This document shows positions 41,290 through 51,195 of a stretch of DNA of 64,000 nucleotides, in pieces. Both the position numbers and the translations under genes were made by a program. This DNA is from Cellulophaga algicola DSM 14237 (GTDB taxonomy: Bacteria > Bacteroidota > Bacteroidia > Flavobacteriales > Flavobacteriaceae), in the NCBI RefSeq assembly GCF_000186265.1, contig NC_014934.1:4030001-4094000 (forward strand), written 5' to 3'. Every line of letters starts with the position of its first letter. The stretch's first letter is position 1. The notes under the pieces are model-generated. The model did no database searches. It was not told where the DNA came from and was given only the letters and a program-made list of their open reading frames with translations.

Positions 41290-43791
41290 ATGAATGACAA
41301 ATTAAACCATGAAAATATTACTTTTCTAGAGGATGGAGGGCAAATGGGAGAACTTATGCGTCTCTATCCATGGAGTGACACTGCATTGGGAGCTCCTGAA
41401 AAATGGCCCCAAAGTTTAAAAAGTACATTGTCTCTGGTATTAAATTCTCACTATCCCATGTTATTGTATTGGGGACCAAACTATTATTGTTTTTATAATG
41501 ATGCCTTCAGAATTAGTTTAGGAAGTAAAGGGAAGCACCCTCGTATTTTAGGGATGAAAGGGGAAGAGGCGTGGAGTGAAATGTGGAGTACCTTAGGTCC
41601 TTTGTTAGATGGGGTAATTACTGATGGAAAACCAACTTGGCGTGAAAATATGTTTCTGCCTATTAATAGAAATGGTACACTAGAAGATGCTTATTGGACT
41701 TTTGGGTATAGTGCTATTAAAAATGAAGCTAATGTAATTTCAGGAGTACTCACCATATGCACAGAAACAACCGCTAGCGTTGAAGCAGTAAAAAAACTAG
41801 AAAAAAGCGAAGACGATCTTAAATTTGCCATTGATGCTACAGATTTAGGAACATGGGATTATGACCCTTTGAATGATAAACTAAAGACAAATGACCGGAT
41901 AAAAGGTTGGTTTGGTTTAGATGCTAAAGAAGAAATAGAATTATACCAAGCTACAAATGCTATTATTGAAGAAGACCGGGAAAGAGTTAATGCTACTATT
42001 CTCAATGTTTTTGATTTTAACTCTGGCGGTAAATATGATATTACTTATACTATAAGAAATAAACAAAATGGACAGGAAAGATACGTTAGAGCACTAGGGA
42101 GAGCATGGTTTAATGAAGACAAAATAGCATATCGTTTTAATGGAACTTTACAAGATATTACCGATCAACAAAAGAGTTTAGAAAAATTAAGAGTTAATGA
42201 AAGTCGCTTTAGACGTTTGGTGAAAGAAATTCCTGTAGGAATATGTATATTAAGTGTAGATAATTATGTCATTAATGTAGTTAATGATATGGCGTTACTT
42301 ATCTGGCAAAAAACCTTAGAAGAATCCCATAACCAACCATTGTTTAGTGTTTTAACAGAGATTAAAGAAGGTATAATTCCAATATTTGAAGCACTTATAG
42401 CAACAAAAAAGGCCCAATATGGTAATGAATATCCGTTTGTTCTGGAGCGTAATGGAATAAAAGAAACTGGGTATTTCAATTTTATTTTTGAACCCGTACT
42501 TAATCAAGGAGAAGTTTCTGAAATAATGCTGGTAGCTTTTGAAGTTACAGCTGCGGTAAAAGCCAGATTTGAGTTGGAAGAATCGGAACGACAATTCAAA
42601 AATTTTGTAATGCAATCTCCTGTATCAATGGGAATTCTACGAGGTTATGAGTTAAAAGTTGAAATGGCTAATGATAGTTTATTAAAGACTTTTTGGCGTA
42701 AAAAAATGCATGAAGTAGAAGGGAAAGGATTATTAGAATTATTTCCAAACCTTAAGGATTCTAAATACCCTCAGGTTATGCATCATATATTAGATACCGG
42801 AATTCCAGTTTCAGAAAAAGAGTCCTATGTAACTTTTGAAGAAAAAGGGAGTCGCTGGGAGTTTTATGTAGATTATGATTATGTTCCTTTGAGAGATTTA
42901 GACGGGACCGTAAGTGGCATAATGTTTACAACAACAGACGTTACAGATCGTGTAGAAGCAAGACAAAAGACAGAGCTTTTTTCTAAAAATTTAGAGAACC
43001 AAGTTATTCAAAGAACCAATCAATTGAAAGAAGCTAATGATAAACTGCAACTCTCCATTCGAAGTTTAGAAAATAGAAATAAAGAATTAGAAGCTTTTGC
43101 CTACGTTTCTAGCCATGATTTGCAAGAGCCATTGCGTAAAATTCAAATGTTTGCAGATAGAGTAGCGAGCAGAGATTTAGAGAATTTATCGGATAAAGGT
43201 GTTCAAGATTTTAATAAGATTATTAGTTCGGCAGAACGCATGCGGACACTAATTGAAGATTTGTTAGCATTTTCCCGTACGTCTAATCACGAAGCTAAAT
43301 TTGAAAAAGTAGATTTACAGGTGTTATTAAAAGATGTTATTGATACGCTTTCTGATAAAATTAAAGCAACTAAAACAAGCTTAGAATATGATGCTTTGGT
43401 GACGGCTTCCGTAATTCCTTTTCAAATTCGGCAAATTTTTCAAAATATTTTAGAAAACGCAATGAAGTTTGCAAAAGAAGGTGTCTCCCCAATTATTAAA
43501 ATTAAGACATTGCAAGTTTCTGGAGAACATCTAGAACATCTAAATCTTTTGCCAGAAAACACCTATACTGAAATTACCTTTATGGATAATGGCATAGGGT
43601 TCGCTCCTCAATATGGAGAACAAATATTTGAACTTTTTCAACGCTTACACGGAAAATTAGAGTATAAGGGTACAGGTATTGGTTTAGCAATTGTAAAAAA
43701 GATTGCAGAGAATCATCATGGTACTATTATTGGCATCGGCAAAGAAGGTGTAGGTGCAGAATTCAAGCTTTATTTACCCTTGTCTTCTTAG
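41290..43791 (+). CDS. Multi-PAS sensor histidine kinase
   Basis: The 833-residue cytoplasmic kinase (no membrane helix) has several sensor modules in order: a domain at about 25-160 opening WSDTALGAPEKWPQSLKST, typical of cyanobacteriochrome or phytochrome-like kinases in Bacteroidota; PAS domains at about 180-290, 300-420 and 430-560 (each with LRxxDGTVxGIMF-like ends); and a coiled coil (about 565-610). The kinase core follows with SSHDLQEPLRKIQMF (phosphorylated His about 619), an N-box (NILENAMKFAKE) and GIGFAPQYGEQIFELFQRLHGK plus GTGIGLAIVKKI. The input signal is unknown, and no cognate receiver is adjacent. Confidence 0.88.
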   Translation: MNDKLNHENITFLEDGGQMGELMRLYPWSDTALGAPEKWPQSLKSTLSLVLNSHYPMLLYWGPNYYCFYNDAFRISLGSKGKHPRILGMKGEEAWSEMWSTLGPLLDGVITDGKPTWRENMFLPINRNGTLEDAYWTFGYSAIKNEANVISGVLTICTETTASVEAVKKLEKSEDDLKFAIDATDLGTWDYDPLNDKLKTNDRIKGWFGLDAKEEIELYQATNAIIEEDRERVNATILNVFDFNSGGKYDITYTIRNKQNGQERYVRALGRAWFNEDKIAYRFNGTLQDITDQQKSLEKLRVNESRFRRLVKEIPVGICILSVDNYVINVVNDMALLIWQKTLEESHNQPLFSVLTEIKEGIIPIFEALIATKKAQYGNEYPFVLERNGIKETGYFNFIFEPVLNQGEVSEIMLVAFEVTAAVKARFELEESERQFKNFVMQSPVSMGILRGYELKVEMANDSLLKTFWRKKMHEVEGKGLLELFPNLKDSKYPQVMHHILDTGIPVSEKESYVTFEEKGSRWEFYVDYDYVPLRDLDGTVSGIMFTTTDVTDRVEARQKTELFSKNLENQVIQRTNQLKEANDKLQLSIRSLENRNKELEAFAYVSSHDLQEPLRKIQMFADRVASRDLENLSDKGVQDFNKIISSAERMRTLIEDLLAFSRTSNHEAKFEKVDLQVLLKDVIDTLSDKIKATKTSLEYDALVTASVIPFQIRQIFQNILENAMKFAKEGVSPIIKIKTLQVSGEHLEHLNLLPENTYTEITFMDNGIGFAPQYGEQIFELFQRLHGKLEYKGTGIGLAIVKKIAENHHGTIIGIGKEGVGAEFKLYLPLSS

Positions 43792-43927
43792 AGGTAGTTA
43801 TTTTGATGTATAGCTTTAGTTTTTAATTATGTGGCACTGATAGGAACATGAGAACAATAAGGGTTCTAATGATATGCTGCTTAGATTGTTTTTGATGCTC
43901 TTAAAAATCTAAGTGGATCATAAGGGA

Positions 43928-44488
43928 TTATCTCCCGACATCTTCTAGAAGCCATGGGTCTATTTGGTCTTCATTGTTTTTATGAAGTACAACCATATCT
44001 CCAGTAGTTTCAAAAATGACAGCTTTAACCTCAGAAAGTTTCACCACATTTGCTTCTCGGAGTTTTGAGCGTAAATCTCCTTCTGTAACACGTACTTTTT
44101 TCATATTTTCTTTCAAGATAAGCTCCCCATCCATTAGTAACGTTGGTTGGTTATCTATTAAGTCCCTAAATTTTTTATAACGACGAAAGTATGCTGCTGC
44201 TAATTGGAGTCCATAAACAATTACGAGACCTATGGCACCTTCTATTAAGCTCACGGTGTTAGATAATATGGTCGTGGCAACCATAGATCCTATAGATACA
44301 GTCATTGCAAAATCAAAACTAGACATTTTAGAGAAACTTCTCTTTCCAAACAATCGTGTGTATATAATAATAGCCAAATAAATACCTACGGCAGAAAGAG
44401 TAATCAATGCTATAGACTGTTGGTCAATATTTAAAAGTTTATCAAGTATGGGAGAATTTGTGGATTGTATCAGTACAGGAAGTATCAT
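43928..44488 (-). CDS. DUF421 (YetF-like) membrane protein
   Basis: From the ATG at 44488 the protein has 186 residues. A TTG further upstream would add 16 residues of unlikely sequence. It has three N-terminal membrane helices (about 20-110) and a C-terminal DUF421 cytoplasmic domain with LIDNQPTLLMDGELILKENM (about 125-145) and LREANVVKLSEVKAVIFETTG. These are the hallmarks of YetF/YdfS-type proteins. Bacillus members influence spore germination or general stress functions, and the biochemical role is unknown. It lies between the kinase gene (convergent) and a divergent small cytoplasmic gene. Confidence 0.82.
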   Translation of the reverse strand: MILPVLIQSTNSPILDKLLNIDQQSIALITLSAVGIYLAIIIYTRLFGKRSFSKMSSFDFAMTVSIGSMVATTILSNTVSLIEGAIGLVIVYGLQLAAAYFRRYKKFRDLIDNQPTLLMDGELILKENMKKVRVTEGDLRSKLREANVVKLSEVKAVIFETTGDMVVLHKNNEDQIDPWLLEDVGR

Positions 44489-44800
44489 AATTGTTGCTTT
44501 GGTTGTTAAGTAATATAGTGCAATAACGCATCGCAATAAAGTTAATACTTACACTTGTTCCTGATTAACTGTATACCAAAAATTAGGTGTTTTATTGATT
44601 AATAAACCATTGATTTTTTGGATATTCAAATTTGATGCGATTTTACGTCTTCTAAAAAAGGACAACTTAAATTATCAGGGTTCATTTTTTGTTTAAATGG
44701 GTTCATAAATATCTTTTTTTTGCAATATTTTTAATAGAGACAGAAGTTGTTCTTTAAAGCGAATAACTGCTGTTCGTATAAACCTATAAAATAAAGGAAG

Positions 44801-45199
44801 ATGAATCAAGAAATAAATGATGCGTTAAATGAGATTACAGAAATCCATTTATCATTAAAAGAAATATATCAAAAGCTTTCAGAAGAAAGTAATACAGCTT
44901 TAAAAGATACCTATGAAAAGAAGAAGAATCATTTTGAAGAATTATATAAAGAAATGATACAACTTATTTACAATTTAGGCGGCAAATACATTGAATGTAA
45001 AAATCCAACAGAACAAGAATTACAAGATCTCATCGCAATGATTTCTACTAATAAAGGGGCAATATCTAATGAGAAAATAGAAGGAAAGATAGAAACTTTT
45101 AAAGATGTGGCAAGGCAAAAATATGAGGTGGTTCTTAAAGCGCATAATTTTTCTGAAGATGAAGAAGAGGTTCTAAAAAATCATTTGAGAAAACTATAG
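44801..45199 (+). CDS. Hypothetical helical protein, 132 residues
   Basis: The 132-residue cytoplasmic protein is almost all helix: NEITEIHLSLKEIYQKL, then KKKNHFEELYKEMIQLIYNLGGKYIE, ending VLKNHLRKL. It has no signal peptide or membrane segment and no recognised domain. The pattern of heptad-like hydrophobics suggests a coiled coil or helical bundle, reminiscent of ferritin-like or DUF2383-type stress proteins, but I cannot support either. It is 15 bp upstream of a decayed SemiSWEET gene on the same strand and diverges from the DUF421 gene, in a neighbourhood of stress genes. Confidence 0.55.
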   Translation: MNQEINDALNEITEIHLSLKEIYQKLSEESNTALKDTYEKKKNHFEELYKEMIQLIYNLGGKYIECKNPTEQELQDLIAMISTNKGAISNEKIEGKIETFKDVARQKYEVVLKAHNFSEDEEEVLKNHLRKL

Positions 45200-45214
45200 C
45201 TTTAATGATCTCTT

Positions 45215-45489
45215 ATGGAACTTGAAGAAATTGTTGGGTTTTAGCACGTGTATTTACTACAGGTGCTGCTCTACCTCAAATTATAAAGGCTTGGAAGACA
45301 AAAGAAGTAAATGATGTCTCAACATGGATGTTTATTGTATGAATTCTAGGGGTTTCGTTATAGACTGCTTATGGTTTTTTTCTTAAAGATTATCCAATAC
45401 TTATTACAAACGGAATTTCTACTTGCTTGATTGGTTTGATGTTATTGTTAATTTTTAAATATAGAGCAACAACAACAAATGCTAATTAA
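45215..45489 (+). pseudogene. Decayed SemiSWEET-type sugar transporter gene (PQ-loop, MtN3)
   Basis: After a short start MELEEIVGF, a frameshift leads into ARVFTTGAALPQIIKAWKTK, then EVNDVSTWMFIV, a stop (TGA), ILGVSL, a stop (TAG) and TAYGFFLKDYPILITNGIST, ending TAA at 45487-45489. PQ-IIK-WKTK and the following helices are typical of SemiSWEET (about 90 residues, three membrane helices), which move sugars by facilitated diffusion. Both internal stops stand where SemiSWEETs usually have Trp, which fits TGG to TGA or TAG changes. At least one frameshift plus two stops make it non-functional. The gene begins 15 bp after the helical hypothetical protein. Confidence 0.8.
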
Positions 45490-45499
45490 TGAAAACTAT

Positions 45500-45547
45500 A
45501 AAGAGAGTAGGTAGGCTTTAGACTTAACTACGCTCTTTATTTTTAGT
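45500..45547. terminator. Hairpin terminator between convergent genes
   Basis: AAAGAGAGTAG (45500-45510) pairs with CTACGCTCTTT (45528-45538) with one mismatch. A T-rich run follows on the plus strand to about 45555. It lies between the decayed transporter (plus) and the FAD protein gene ending at 45571 (minus), and probably ends transcripts from both. Confidence 0.75.
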
Positions 45548-45570
45548 TTTTTTTTCAAGTTTATTATTTA

Positions 45571-47325
45571 CTATTCAACGTCAGCTTTAAATTCATTGAT
45601 GAGATGGCCAACAGCAAGGCTACTTGCTAATTCACATGCTTGCAATCCAAAAGAATAGGGTCTTAAACCGGAAGTGTGTGTAAAGGATAAATCATATACA
45701 TACGGAACTGGATTTTCCTGTACATCAATTATTTGAAAATTGGTAGAAACACCAATCCCTTTTAATCTTAAGTACCAATTTTTTTCATTTTTGATAAGAT
45801 TATCTTGGCTTTTATCACCAATTAAAGCATACATTTTTTTAATATTAGCCACTTTACTTTTTGCAGGACTAATAGTACCAGAGGTCACTAAAGATTGAAA
45901 TGGAAAATTGTCTAATGAGATGGATTTCTGACCAGAACACGTAATAAATTTTTTATATGAAATCTTTTCACTTGCCACTGCTATTACCGTTTCCTTCTTA
46001 TCATTAGAATTAGCACTTAGAATCTTGACCGCACCTTTTTTAAGTTCTAATTTTCCTTTTCTATGAAGTGCTAGCATTATTTTTGCAGACTCTAATGGCA
46101 TTGCAGCAATTACATTTAGTAGAAATGGCATCACTTCGGTATTAAAAATATAGTGATCTTCGGCAGATAATAATTCTGCATGAAAATTTAAGGTATACAT
46201 AAGATCATCAATAACTTCTTTCCAATAAACGGGTTCTTCTAAGTTTGCCGCTTTTTGGGCTTCTTTTAATTCTGATTGCATCCCTTTAAAAGGATCTGAA
46301 TACTCGTGCATCTCAGACATTTTTTTTACGAATTCTAGAATTCCAAAATCTTCATTTTTTAGTAATGCAACAATTTCAAGTAATTCATCAGTGTATAACG
46401 CTTTTCTTAAGGTAGGTTTACATACGCAATCAAAATAAGTGTTTAAGTTTAGAAACCCATTTTCATCAACCAAATCAAGCAATGTTTTTTTGGTTATATG
46501 CCTATACACCTCTCTTAAGGGCTCTTTTTGTTCATATTGTAAATGAGGAAGCCAGCCATTTAAATCATGTAAAACAATTTTAAATTCCTCCGTATGTTTG
46601 TCAGGAATATATTCAATTTCTGAATCATTAATTGTAAAATGACCATGTCTTCTGGATAAAGAAGAAACTACATCAAAAGCACTTAAAGAAGCCCCCAGAA
46701 CACCAACGGTGTAGTTGTCATAATCTCCTTTTTTGGGTAGTATTTTGTTTATAGGCCAAGGAGATGCAAAATAACCTATTTCAGGATGATCATCATTGAT
46801 CCATTCATGACCTGAAGCGATAATGACCGAATTACATTCAACTGATTTTTTATTTAGAATCTTTAGTTCAAATTTTGGTATATCGCCCTTTTTGACAATG
46901 TCAACTACCTCTGAGTTACAGCATTCTTTCATAGTAATACCTGCATTTCTTAAAATTTCTTGGTAATGTTCGTATTCACTTTTAAAATAGTGACCAAGAA
47001 CTAGTCTTGGATAAATTGCCGTTTCAGAAATTTCGTAAGGTGTTAAACTCAATGTTTTTAAATGCTCAACGGACTGCCTTTGTAACCAAGTAGCTAGCGA
47101 CTGGCTTAGCATTGGAATTTCTTCTGATGAAATGTTAGACATATTACACATTTCTGTATATTTCTCTGAATAAGGCATACCCACACCCGCATTATCTTCC
47201 TTTTCAAATACATAAATTGTTTTAAGTTCTTTTGAGACAATTGCTATATTTTCAGCCAAGTTTTTTAAAATATAAATGGCTGTTGGACCACTTCCTACAA
47301 TCCCTAAGCTTTTTTTCATGCCCAT
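45571..47325 (-). CDS. FAD/NAD(P)-binding protein (NAD_binding_9-type)
   Basis: The 584-residue cytoplasmic protein starts with a Rossmann FAD motif SLGIVGSGPTAIYILKNL (about 5-22), then an acidic strand end (YVFEKEDNAGVGMPYSE). A second dinucleotide motif follows near 205 (VGVLGASLSAFDVVSSLSRR). This arrangement matches the FAD-NAD(P)-binding protein group (NAD_binding_9), whose substrates are mostly unknown; some are tied to biosynthesis clusters, but none is near here. The C-terminus ends with a LRPYSFGLQACELASSLAVG segment, which could be the last FAD contact. It is monocistronic on the minus strand. Confidence 0.8.
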   Translation of the reverse strand: MGMKKSLGIVGSGPTAIYILKNLAENIAIVSKELKTIYVFEKEDNAGVGMPYSEKYTEMCNMSNISSEEIPMLSQSLATWLQRQSVEHLKTLSLTPYEISETAIYPRLVLGHYFKSEYEHYQEILRNAGITMKECCNSEVVDIVKKGDIPKFELKILNKKSVECNSVIIASGHEWINDDHPEIGYFASPWPINKILPKKGDYDNYTVGVLGASLSAFDVVSSLSRRHGHFTINDSEIEYIPDKHTEEFKIVLHDLNGWLPHLQYEQKEPLREVYRHITKKTLLDLVDENGFLNLNTYFDCVCKPTLRKALYTDELLEIVALLKNEDFGILEFVKKMSEMHEYSDPFKGMQSELKEAQKAANLEEPVYWKEVIDDLMYTLNFHAELLSAEDHYIFNTEVMPFLLNVIAAMPLESAKIMLALHRKGKLELKKGAVKILSANSNDKKETVIAVASEKISYKKFITCSGQKSISLDNFPFQSLVTSGTISPAKSKVANIKKMYALIGDKSQDNLIKNEKNWYLRLKGIGVSTNFQIIDVQENPVPYVYDLSFTHTSGLRPYSFGLQACELASSLAVGHLINEFKADVE

Positions 47326-47464
47326 GCTTTATTTAGTTTCTAATTCAAATTAAACCTACAGTTCAACTTATTTTCTAACGAACTCAAAGTAAAAAAGTAA
47401 AACCCTAAAAACCAACTACAGTATAGTGGGTAATAAGGGTTATACTCATCCGTTTATTTATAAT

Positions 47465-49279
47465 TTATAGGGTGTAAATTTGGCAACAATAACCAGGGAT
47501 GGTTAATTTTCCTGTCCAATTTTGCCCATCTGTTTCTTCTTCCACATGGTTAATTCCTTTGATTTCTAAATCTGAGAAATCAGAATCATACCCTTTCCAA
47601 GAGCTATTAAAACGCAGTTTCCAATCATGATTATCTTCTAGACCAATTCCATAATCTATGTAATCCATATTGCTAAAGTTCATAATAATAAGTACATGTT
47701 CTTCTTGGTTTCTATCTTCTCTGATATAGGCCAAAATTTTAGTCTCATCATTAAAATGAACTATTTTAATACCCTGATCTCTTAATCCTGCGGTTCTATC
47801 TTCCTTACCAGTTCTTAAGAACACCAAGTCCCGCACTAGTTTTTGTATGCCTTGATGTTTTTCATATTTTCCCCAATCTAAAGCTTCTGTATCTTGAAAA
47901 TATTTATCTTCTATAAACTCTTGACCTTGAAAAAGCATAGGAATACCAGGAGCAGTTAGTGTTAATGCTATACCAAGAATGGCACGTTTTTTTGCAAAGG
48001 AACTATCAGCCTCTCCAGGTTGTATTTCTTCTGGCACTCTAGCTTTGCCGTTGGCAACTTCGTCATGAGATTCTGTATAGATAATTCTTGTGAATACATC
48101 ATTACCATACTTAAATTCTAGCGCATCTACTATTTTTTGCAAATCTCTAGAATTGTCATAGGTATCTTCTAAAACCTCTCTTACAGGATGTACAAAATTC
48201 ATATCCCATTGGCTCCCGTACCCTAATCCATTATGTTCAATAGCATCTGTAACTTTATTTTCACCTTTTAAATCTTCTGCTATCGTCAATACCTGAGGGT
48301 ATTTCTGTTGTAGTTCTGCATTTATATCGCGCATTAAAATATTACCTTCTTCTATTTCAGTATCATACCCAAGTCCGCCTCCTTCATATCTTATATAAGA
48401 AGTAGCATCCATGCGCAAACCATCACATTTATATTTCTCTATCCACATTAAGGCATTATCTCTAAGATATTGTCTTACTTCAGGTCTACCATAATCGGGT
48501 CTAGTATCTCCCCAAGGGGTCTGACTCCTATGATCGTTGTAAAAATAAATTCCCCCTTTATCATTTTCTCCCCATCCATCAAACTGCCATAAATCTACAT
48601 CAGACGGACCTAAATGATTGTACACAACATCGATGATGACAGCAATTCCTTTTTCATGAGCAGCTTTTATTAATCTAGCAAAACCATCTGGTCCTCCATA
48701 ATCTTGTTCAATAGCAAATGGATGTGCGGGGTTGTAACCCCATGAAATTCCGCCTGCAAATTCTGCAACGGGTAATAATTCTATACAATTTATTCCTAGG
48801 TCTTGTAAGTAGGGTAATTTTTCTATAACGCTATCAAAATTGGCAACCTTATCAGCATCTTTTCTATTAAATGTGCCCACATGGAGTTCATAAATTACTA
48901 GTTCATTCCAACTAGCCATTTTAAACGTATCAGCACCCCAATCAAAATCAAGTTTTCTAACTATAGAATTACCAATACTACTAGTAACTTCAAAAGCATA
49001 TGGATCGTTGCGTTCATATTCTTGATTATTCGTATGAATAATATATTTATATTCATTGCCTTCCTTAACCGAATCAAAAGCAGCTGCCCAATACCCATTT
49101 TCTTCTAGCCCAAGAGGCATATTTGTTCTATTCCAGTCGTTAAAAGACCCCATTACATAAACTTTTTCTGCATTTGGAGCCCAAACCCTAAAAGTAGTTT
49201 TACCTTCTTTTAAAACAGCTCCCATTCCCCGAGATTTGTCTATGGTCATATCCATCTCTTTATATTCTAATTCAGCCAT
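47465..49279 (-). CDS. GH13 alpha-glucan branching-type enzyme
   Basis: The 604-residue enzyme has an N-terminal CBM48 (about 20-105, TTFRVWAPNAEKVYVMGSFN) and a GH13 barrel (about 125-490). The catalytic motifs are VVYNHLGPS, CDGLRMDATSYI (nucleophile Asp), LTIAEDLKGE (acid/base Glu) and YTESHDEVANG (third acidic residue). It fits 1,4-alpha-glucan branching enzyme or maltooligosyl-trehalose trehalohydrolase-like proteins. The size, shorter than classic GlgB at 700 or more, and the GGGLGYDTE insertion leave the exact activity open. No signal peptide is present, so it acts on cytoplasmic glycogen or maltodextrin. No glg neighbours lie in the window; the flanking genes are an FAD protein and a membrane protein. 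Confidence 0.85.
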   Translation of the reverse strand: MAELEYKEMDMTIDKSRGMGAVLKEGKTTFRVWAPNAEKVYVMGSFNDWNRTNMPLGLEENGYWAAAFDSVKEGNEYKYIIHTNNQEYERNDPYAFEVTSSIGNSIVRKLDFDWGADTFKMASWNELVIYELHVGTFNRKDADKVANFDSVIEKLPYLQDLGINCIELLPVAEFAGGISWGYNPAHPFAIEQDYGGPDGFARLIKAAHEKGIAVIIDVVYNHLGPSDVDLWQFDGWGENDKGGIYFYNDHRSQTPWGDTRPDYGRPEVRQYLRDNALMWIEKYKCDGLRMDATSYIRYEGGGLGYDTEIEEGNILMRDINAELQQKYPQVLTIAEDLKGENKVTDAIEHNGLGYGSQWDMNFVHPVREVLEDTYDNSRDLQKIVDALEFKYGNDVFTRIIYTESHDEVANGKARVPEEIQPGEADSSFAKKRAILGIALTLTAPGIPMLFQGQEFIEDKYFQDTEALDWGKYEKHQGIQKLVRDLVFLRTGKEDRTAGLRDQGIKIVHFNDETKILAYIREDRNQEEHVLIIMNFSNMDYIDYGIGLEDNHDWKLRFNSSWKGYDSDFSDLEIKGINHVEEETDGQNWTGKLTIPGYCCQIYTL

Positions 49280-49528
49280 TTTTTTTATTTTTTAGATTCA
49301 ATTTACGCTAGCCTAAAGTAGCTCTAGAACTTTAGTAGCACTACCTCAAAAGGTTTTTTTGTTAACCCAAAATTTTAAAAAAGCATTAATTTTTTAGCTA
49401 TAAAAATTCTTGTTCATGGGACTATATTTTAAATTTATTTTTTATCGATTGTGTTAAATCTTGGTCGGAATAGAATAATACTAATATAGAAAGTATAGTA
49501 ATTTTCGTGGCACAAACACGAGAGAACA

Positions 49529-50071
49529 ATGAACATAAGTAACTACACAAAAAGAGCAATTATTGGGGGCATAATTTCTTTACTCATCATTATGACAGGA
49601 ACCTTCTTATTAGGAGAACTAAGCGGGTATGAGGCAAAAGTTTTAATCAAACATTCCTTATCAGGCCTAAATATGTTATGCAATACAATTGTACTAGCTT
49701 CTGCCACTATTTTGGCATTGCTTTTAACCTTATTAAGTTTAAGTTCTGGATCTAATACCAAATTAAAAAGAGATCATTACCTATCTGTTTTGCAAATTGC
49801 TAAAACGGTAACCGGAGTATTTATAATGGCCTTGATGTCTTTTTTAATTTTTAATTTACCAATTACGGAATCTGACAATGTACCAAACAACTGGTTCAAT
49901 GCTATATATTACGCAAGTTTAATTGTTTCTAGCATTCTAAGTTCTGCACTCATAGTTGTTGTACTGATGCTTTACAATACCGTTGTTAATATCATCAGAA
50001 TTGTTGGATTAGGAGAAAAAGACCATCCTTTAACTTTAAAGGAAGATGATGAGGAGATATTGGGAGAGTAA
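49529..50071 (+). CDS. Integral membrane protein, four helices, unknown
   Basis: The 180-residue protein has four clear hydrophobic segments (about 12-32, 47-70, 88-108 and 125-150) and a charged cytoplasmic tail ending LTLKEDDEEILGE. No domain is recognised. The third helix has the sequence KTVTGVFIMALMSFLIFNLP. It diverges from the GH13 gene. The upstream region is AT-rich with no evident operator. It is probably an inner-membrane protein of the stress-gene block. Confidence 0.65.
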   Translation: MNISNYTKRAIIGGIISLLIIMTGTFLLGELSGYEAKVLIKHSLSGLNMLCNTIVLASATILALLLTLLSLSSGSNTKLKRDHYLSVLQIAKTVTGVFIMALMSFLIFNLPITESDNVPNNWFNAIYYASLIVSSILSSALIVVVLMLYNTVVNIIRIVGLGEKDHPLTLKEDDEEILGE

Positions 50072-50106
50072 TTTAATAAATGTACCTGTTTAGTATAAAA
50101 ATATTA

Positions 50107-50137
50107 AAAAATCCCAAATGAGATATTTGGGATTTTT
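50107..50137. terminator. Strong bidirectional terminator
   Basis: AAAAATCCCAAAT (50107-50119) and ATTTGGGATTTTT (50125-50137) form a perfect 13-bp stem with a 5-nt loop. The A-run and T-run at the ends serve both strands. It lies between the convergent membrane protein (ends 50071) and the SDR gene (ends 50151). Confidence 0.88.
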
Positions 50138-50150
50138 GAGTTGTTTTAAT

Positions 50151-51002
50151 TTAGCCACCAACGACAATACCCCCATTAATATGTAGAATTTGCCCAGTCA
50201 TATAGCAGGAATCTTCTGCTGCTAAATAGACATAAGCTGGTGCTACTTCTGAAGGCTGTCCGCATCTTCCTAGCGGAGTATTTTTTCCAAATTCGCCAAT
50301 GTCTGTCATAGTTGCAGGAATTAAAGGAGTCCAAATAGGACCAGGCGCCACACCATTTACAAGAATTCCTTTTGGTGCTAATTGCGCCGATAAGGATCGT
50401 GTAAAAGAAGTTATCGCTCCTTTGGTAGAAGCGTAATCTACTAATTCATTATGACCTTTGTATCCTGTAATAGAAGTGGTGTTAATTATCCTAGCACCTT
50501 TTTCCATGTACTGGTATGCTTGCTGTGTAAGGTATATCATTGACAGGATATTGGTTTTAAAAGTTTCTTCTAAGTGTTCTACTGATATATTAGAAAAATC
50601 TTCTTCCACATATTGGGTAGCCGCATTATTCACTAGAATATCTATTTTTCCATAGGTTTTAATAACAGTTTCTATTAACTCCTGGCAATAAGCATAATTT
50701 TTAAGGTCACCACTAATTTTGATACAGTTTCTTCCTTCTTTTTCGACCATTTCTGACGTTTCTTCAGCATCTTTTCGCTCGTTAAGGTAAGCAATGGCAA
50801 TATCTGCACCTTCTCTTGCAAAATGTACAGCAATTGCGCGGCCAATGCCGCTATCACCACCTGTAATTAATGCAACTTTACCTTCTAATTTTCCGCTACC
50901 CTTATAACTGTCTTTTATTATTTCAGGTTTTTCATTCATATTAACCTCTAGGCCTGGCCGTCCTATTTCTTTTTCATCTTTTTCTTTTAATATCTTGCTC
51001 AT
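50151..51002 (-). CDS. Short-chain dehydrogenase/reductase, YghA-like general stress type
   Basis: The 283-residue SDR has an extended N-terminus (about 40 residues, GRPGLEVNMNEKPEI) before the Rossmann motif ALITGGDSGIGRAIAVHFAREG (about 44-65). It has an NNAATQYV stretch (about 127) and the catalytic Ser (NTTSITGY, about 172-180) and YxxxK (YASTKGA, about 188-194). It ends in an ILHINGGIVVGG tail. This long-N-terminal form is typical of YghA/GsdP-type oxidoreductases, NADP-dependent and induced by stress. The substrate is unknown. It is followed after a terminator by the membrane-protein gene and preceded by a receiver-domain gene on the same strand. Confidence 0.85.
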   Translation of the reverse strand: MSKILKEKDEKEIGRPGLEVNMNEKPEIIKDSYKGSGKLEGKVALITGGDSGIGRAIAVHFAREGADIAIAYLNERKDAEETSEMVEKEGRNCIKISGDLKNYAYCQELIETVIKTYGKIDILVNNAATQYVEEDFSNISVEHLEETFKTNILSMIYLTQQAYQYMEKGARIINTTSITGYKGHNELVDYASTKGAITSFTRSLSAQLAPKGILVNGVAPGPIWTPLIPATMTDIGEFGKNTPLGRCGQPSEVAPAYVYLAAEDSCYMTGQILHINGGIVVGG

Positions 51003-51195
51003 GGGTTCTAAGTATTACGTAGTGAATTGTTAAGTTGAGTTGATACAGCCTATGGCGATATCTTACTTACAAAGAAAAACTTGTTTATAGAAAATGATTG
51101 ATGCTAAAGAATGAAAAACTACCGTAATCTCTTTGGGGCATTAAAATTGGATAAAAGATACCTGCTACATATGTTCATGCTTTAATAAAGCTGGG

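Noticed and set aside
33846-45489. TGA read as Trp (recoding) to explain interrupted genes
   Set aside because: Other genes use TGA as a normal stop (the metal ATPase ends in TGA), and the SemiSWEET also has TAG and a frameshift, so decay is the simpler reading.
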